From assembly GCA_965153455.1 (NCBI GenBank), contig OZ234499.1, forward strand, positions 18,224,271 to 18,288,270: a stretch of DNA of 64,000 nt, written 5' to 3'. Shown in pieces: positions 60,895 to 64,000 of the stretch; the first letter of the stretch is position 1, and every line of letters starts with the position of its first letter. The DNA comes from Sphagnum compactum. Taxonomy: Eukaryota; Bryophyta; Sphagnopsida; Sphagnales. A program made the position numbers and the translations under genes. The notes beneath the pieces were generated by a model, which was given only the letters and a program-made list of their open reading frames with translations, was not told where the DNA came from and made no database searches.

Positions 60895-60933
60895 AGGGTT
60901 TAGGGTTTAGTGTAAATTAGGGTTTAGGGTTTA
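60895..60933 (+). repeat. interstitial telomere-like TTTAGGG repeat
   Basis: AGGGTTTAGGGTTTAG, a short interruption, then TTAGGGTTTAGGGTTTA: about four to five plant-type TTTAGGG units far from any chromosome end. Such short tracts arise from break repair or telomerase action at breaks, or form part of telo-box elements. Confidence 0.75.
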
Positions 60934-63039
60934 ATAATTTACAGTGCTTGCACACCGTAGCTCCAAACAATCTCAAACAAAGTCGATGCACCGTACTTAT
61001 CGAGAGCTTTCTGAATATACCAAGAGCACAACATGAAGTACCATGATTTTGGAGATCTCGGCATGACAAACAAAACAAAACAAACTACCTTGCTTCATAG
61101 ATAGATTATCCTAAATACATTTAATGAGCATTTTTCATCCATTCAAATTGCATTGGTCCCTTAGGCTTTCAATTTTCATGTAAGGTGAACTGTACCCTTA
61201 CATGTCTTTTCCTCTGTAGAGAATTTGAATTTCAATAGTCATGAGCTTTGTAGTATAAAGGGGCCTAAGTTTTGGGTGAGTTTGGGCCATTTTGTCACAT
61301 AAAATTATGAGTTGGAATCATTTGACAAGCAAAAAAATACTGGTTTAAAGCACTGCAACATGACAACGAAAGGTAGTTGAATACAACAGGTTTCATTTAG
61401 GACTAGAAAGCATTCAGTGAGGGCCAACATCAGTCAATCATCGTGCTTGGACCTGAATTAACAGTGATATTATATATTGAGGGTTGAGAACAGGAATCTA
61501 GTTTGACATTTAGAATCTCAGTGTTTATTTTGGCAATTTTGTGTTATAGCCAAAGTGGCAATGATCCAAAGGCTGATACAGACCCATTTAATCTTCCAAA
61601 TTCAGAAATATTAAAAATTTATGGCTTAACATTTCCAGGTTGATTTAATATCCTCGTTCATGATGGCAAGGGACATCCAATCTAAAGTAAATCAATTTTT
61701 CAGCATACTATGTAAAACTCCAATCCCAACCATAGTGGTGTCAAAATCTTTTGATGGTTGTTGCCTTATAATTAATTTACTAGACACTAAATGACAATTA
61801 GGAATCTAACATAAATCCCACCTTCCCAAGTAAATTTTGCAGTTCGAACCAGTGTTTTTTTCCAATCTCCTGATCAGTGTTCTTTCCAGGAATTTTGTGG
61901 CAGAGCCAAAGTGGCGATCATCCATAGCAAGATGCAGCAAATGTGGCAATCATACATAGGAAGCTTTAACCAAATCTGGCTATAAACCAGTAAAAGAGAA
62001 AAGAATTTAATGGATTCTTTTATACTTCTAGCTACTTACTGGACCCTCCAGCAGATTGCCCCTTGATCAAATGCCATTAAGGTGATTTAATCTCAGAATT
62101 GCCTTTAACAAAAGAGAAGGAGCTAAAATCTGAGTGCTTTTCGGCAAAATTTCGCCAGTAAAAAAATGATTGTTCCTGATGCATCCCAAGGCAGATTTCG
62201 ATTTAATTGGTGACATTATTCCAAAGAACTTTTCAAATTGTAGCCCATACACACAAATGTGGTGACACCCTCCCACCGAAAAACAGTTTTTTTGTCCTTT
62301 TTAAGTGAATTGCTTATTTTAAAAAAACTTTGACAGAATATTTCAGAAGATTGCATCACCTTTAGACAAATTTTCACCTAAACAAAACGACTGACTCATA
62401 CTTTTGAGTTCAGTTGCTACATAGATGTTACTAATTCTCTATGAATGAATTCAATTTGAGTTACATATATTACAACAACCTATATAGAAACATAAACTAA
62501 CTCTTTCTCTTTGAAATTTTCTTGGGAGAAAAGAAATTATATCATTCTAAATGTAATCTTGATAACAAATCATGTTTACATTTCGAGCACTTTTATCAAG
62601 GTTTTTTTTGAATTTTCTTAATGTAGCATCACTAGCAAGCATTCCAAGAAAGATTTAACATTAATTGATATTAGTCTTCTAGAGATCTAGTGAAAAACTG
62701 CCTACAAATTCAAATGACAGTGAAAATTGGCAATGTTTTGTCCAAAAAAGTTTGTCCTCAAAATTTATGAGTTCTAGTAAAAAGAATCCATGACAAAATC
62801 TTGCCCCCTTTTTTTGTGTGTGTCACAAAGATATAAAATTCACCCAAAAAACACATGCTGAGCTGAGTTCTATCATATCGAATCATATCATTGAGGAATC
62901 ACTCTTAAGGTATTAAGTTATGGAAATTTAAGAGAGACACTATGGAAATGATGTAGTTTCCATTTGGTCGCACATTTCAAGGAATGCTTACCAAAGTGTT
63001 TGTGGTCACTTTCATTTCAACTCACATTTTGGAGGAATT
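60934..63039. other. interior next to the right arm, no gene seen
   Basis: CCAAATCTGGCTATAAACC at about 61970 echoes the palindromic motif of the arms, and GCCAAAGTGGC(A/G)ATGATCC words occur at 61550 and 61905. These may be traces of further decayed repeat. No gene was recognised. Confidence 0.4.
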
Positions 63040-64000
63040 TTCACAAGCAGCGTTTTGTGTTGGGTCGAAATTTCTCATCTTTGTGACCAAAGAAAAGTCA
63101 CTGCAAATCATACAATGGATTTTCTTGGAAAAAAAGGCCCAAAGTCATCAGATTTTAAGGATTTTTTTTGAAATTGCCAGATTTAGACAAGAGGTTCCAA
63201 CATGTCAAAATATATGAGGATTCCTTTATTTTTTTACTTTTCTCTCTGACTCTGACCTGTAGCCAAATCTGGCTAAGTCCTCTTGTGGATGATGGTACCA
63301 CCTGCCTCACAAAATTTGGGGGAGGGCGGGGGGGGAAAAACTCCTAAGCAGAAGCAGTGTTGTTTTTCCAAAAATTTGAAGTAGGTGGGTTGGCTATCAT
63401 GCCCAAAAGGACTTATAGCCAAATTTGGCTAGAGGTCAAAGGGGGAAACAGAAAACTTACCGATTCCTTCTACTATTTGGCAACTTGTGGGAAGGTATTA
63501 TGAAATTATGGCAACCTTACAATTTTATTTCGTCATAATGTGGCAACTTGTGCCCATCTTTTCCATTAAAAACCCTTTGTACCTTGGGCGACTTCCGTTT
63601 TGTTCTGTGGCTAGGTTGCCAAAATTCAACCCCAAATAAAAGAAAAAAAAACATGGCGTTTGTAGATTTCATAAGATCCTACATTTTGACGAATGTTCAC
63701 CAGTTGGACTTTGTTACTGTGACCGGCGCGTTCATTTGATGGGAACTGCGTGGAACATTTCCTATTTTATTCTGTCACTCGTTTGAAGTAGTCCTTTGCT
63801 TGCTTGACCAGGAAGATCTTGCAGCGTCCCACGGGAAGTTGCAAAGTCCGGACGCCCCTTTTATCAAAGTGCCATGAAGAGGGACTCAACCAGCAATTTC
63901 GTCACTCCCTCCGGATTGAGTTCCTAAGAATATGGCGGTGATCGTCGTAACACAAAAGCATCGACAAGTCCACTCCAACCGGTCCTGGAGGGGGGCTGAT
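63040..64000 (-). repeat. right arm of the giant inverted repeat (runs off the window)
   Basis: Reverse complement of the left arm as described there. The outermost bases visible (CCGGTCCTGGAGGGGGGCTGAT) still pair with 45320-45345, so the true end lies at or just beyond the window edge. Confidence 0.85.
63254..63437. repeat. MITE-like inverted repeat nested in the right arm
   Basis: GACCTGTAGCCAAATCTGGC and TAAGTCCTCTTG pair with GGACTTATAGCCAAATTTGG and CTAGAGGTC. It is the homologue of 46170-46346. Confidence 0.65.

Larger units (their letters stand above)
45313..64000. mobile_element. giant inverted-repeat (long-TIR) element, 18.7 kb or more
   Basis: The segment 45313-46555 is repeated in inverted orientation at 63040-64000 and runs off the window edge. 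The interior of about 16.5 kb is AT-rich, contains several tandem arrays, a nested Tc1/mariner-type element and telomere-like repeats, and shows no recognisable transposase. It is either a very large non-autonomous DNA transposon or an inverted duplication that spread apart. The right terminus and target duplication are not visible, so the class stays open. Confidence 0.65.

Overview
The window looks like a gene-poor, repeat-rich stretch of a large land-plant nuclear genome. The evidence is a class III (plant-type secretory) peroxidase with the classical four-exon structure, a decayed pentatricopeptide-repeat (PPR) gene, several plant DNA-transposon types (CACTA, hAT, Tc1/mariner-pogo, a gene-capturing inverted-repeat element), plant-type TTTAGGG telomeric repeats, and very long AT-rich intergenic DNA. 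The wording of the PPR motifs (LQHVKCGxGQKA; VCASVxALExGR) is what I associate with fern PPR proteins, so a homosporous fern is my best guess. That is an inference and not proven by the sequence.

Layout. 1-11.6 kb: intergenic DNA with dispersed repeats (216, 1550, 3660, 4585), a GC-rich hairpin (7089-7188) and two minisatellites (7.5 and 10 kb). 11.67-16.0 kb, minus strand: a dead CACTA/Transposase_21 gene whose exon chain can still be followed. 16-22.7 kb: repeats and tandem arrays. 22.7-24.0 kb, plus: a spliced coding locus of unknown family with a frameshift. 25.1-27.9 kb: an inverted-repeat element carrying a broken piece of a DUF2358-type gene. 28.24-29.19 kb, plus: a PPR pseudogene. 30.8-32.2 kb: second copies of two repeats seen near the left end. 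36.6-36.9 kb: a fold-back element. 39.0-39.65 kb, minus: a hAT transposase relic. 40.1-41.6 kb: minisatellites and hairpins. 42.71-44.78 kb, minus: the one gene that looks intact, a 322-residue secretory peroxidase. 45.31-64.0 kb: an inverted-repeat structure at least 18.7 kb long. Its roughly 1 kb arms face each other across 16.5 kb of AT-rich, array-filled DNA, and its left arm begins about 200 bp beyond the peroxidase TATA box.

No operon-like or multi-gene system is visible. The genes do not appear to work together: one host gene survives, and the rest is transposons, captured or decayed host sequence, and repeats. The most unusual items are the giant inverted-repeat structure beside the peroxidase promoter, the gene-carrying inverted-repeat element at 25-28 kb, the CACTA gene in which most in-frame stops are TGA, and the unrecognised spliced locus at 22.7 kb. 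Exon joins and repeat alignments were made by eye.
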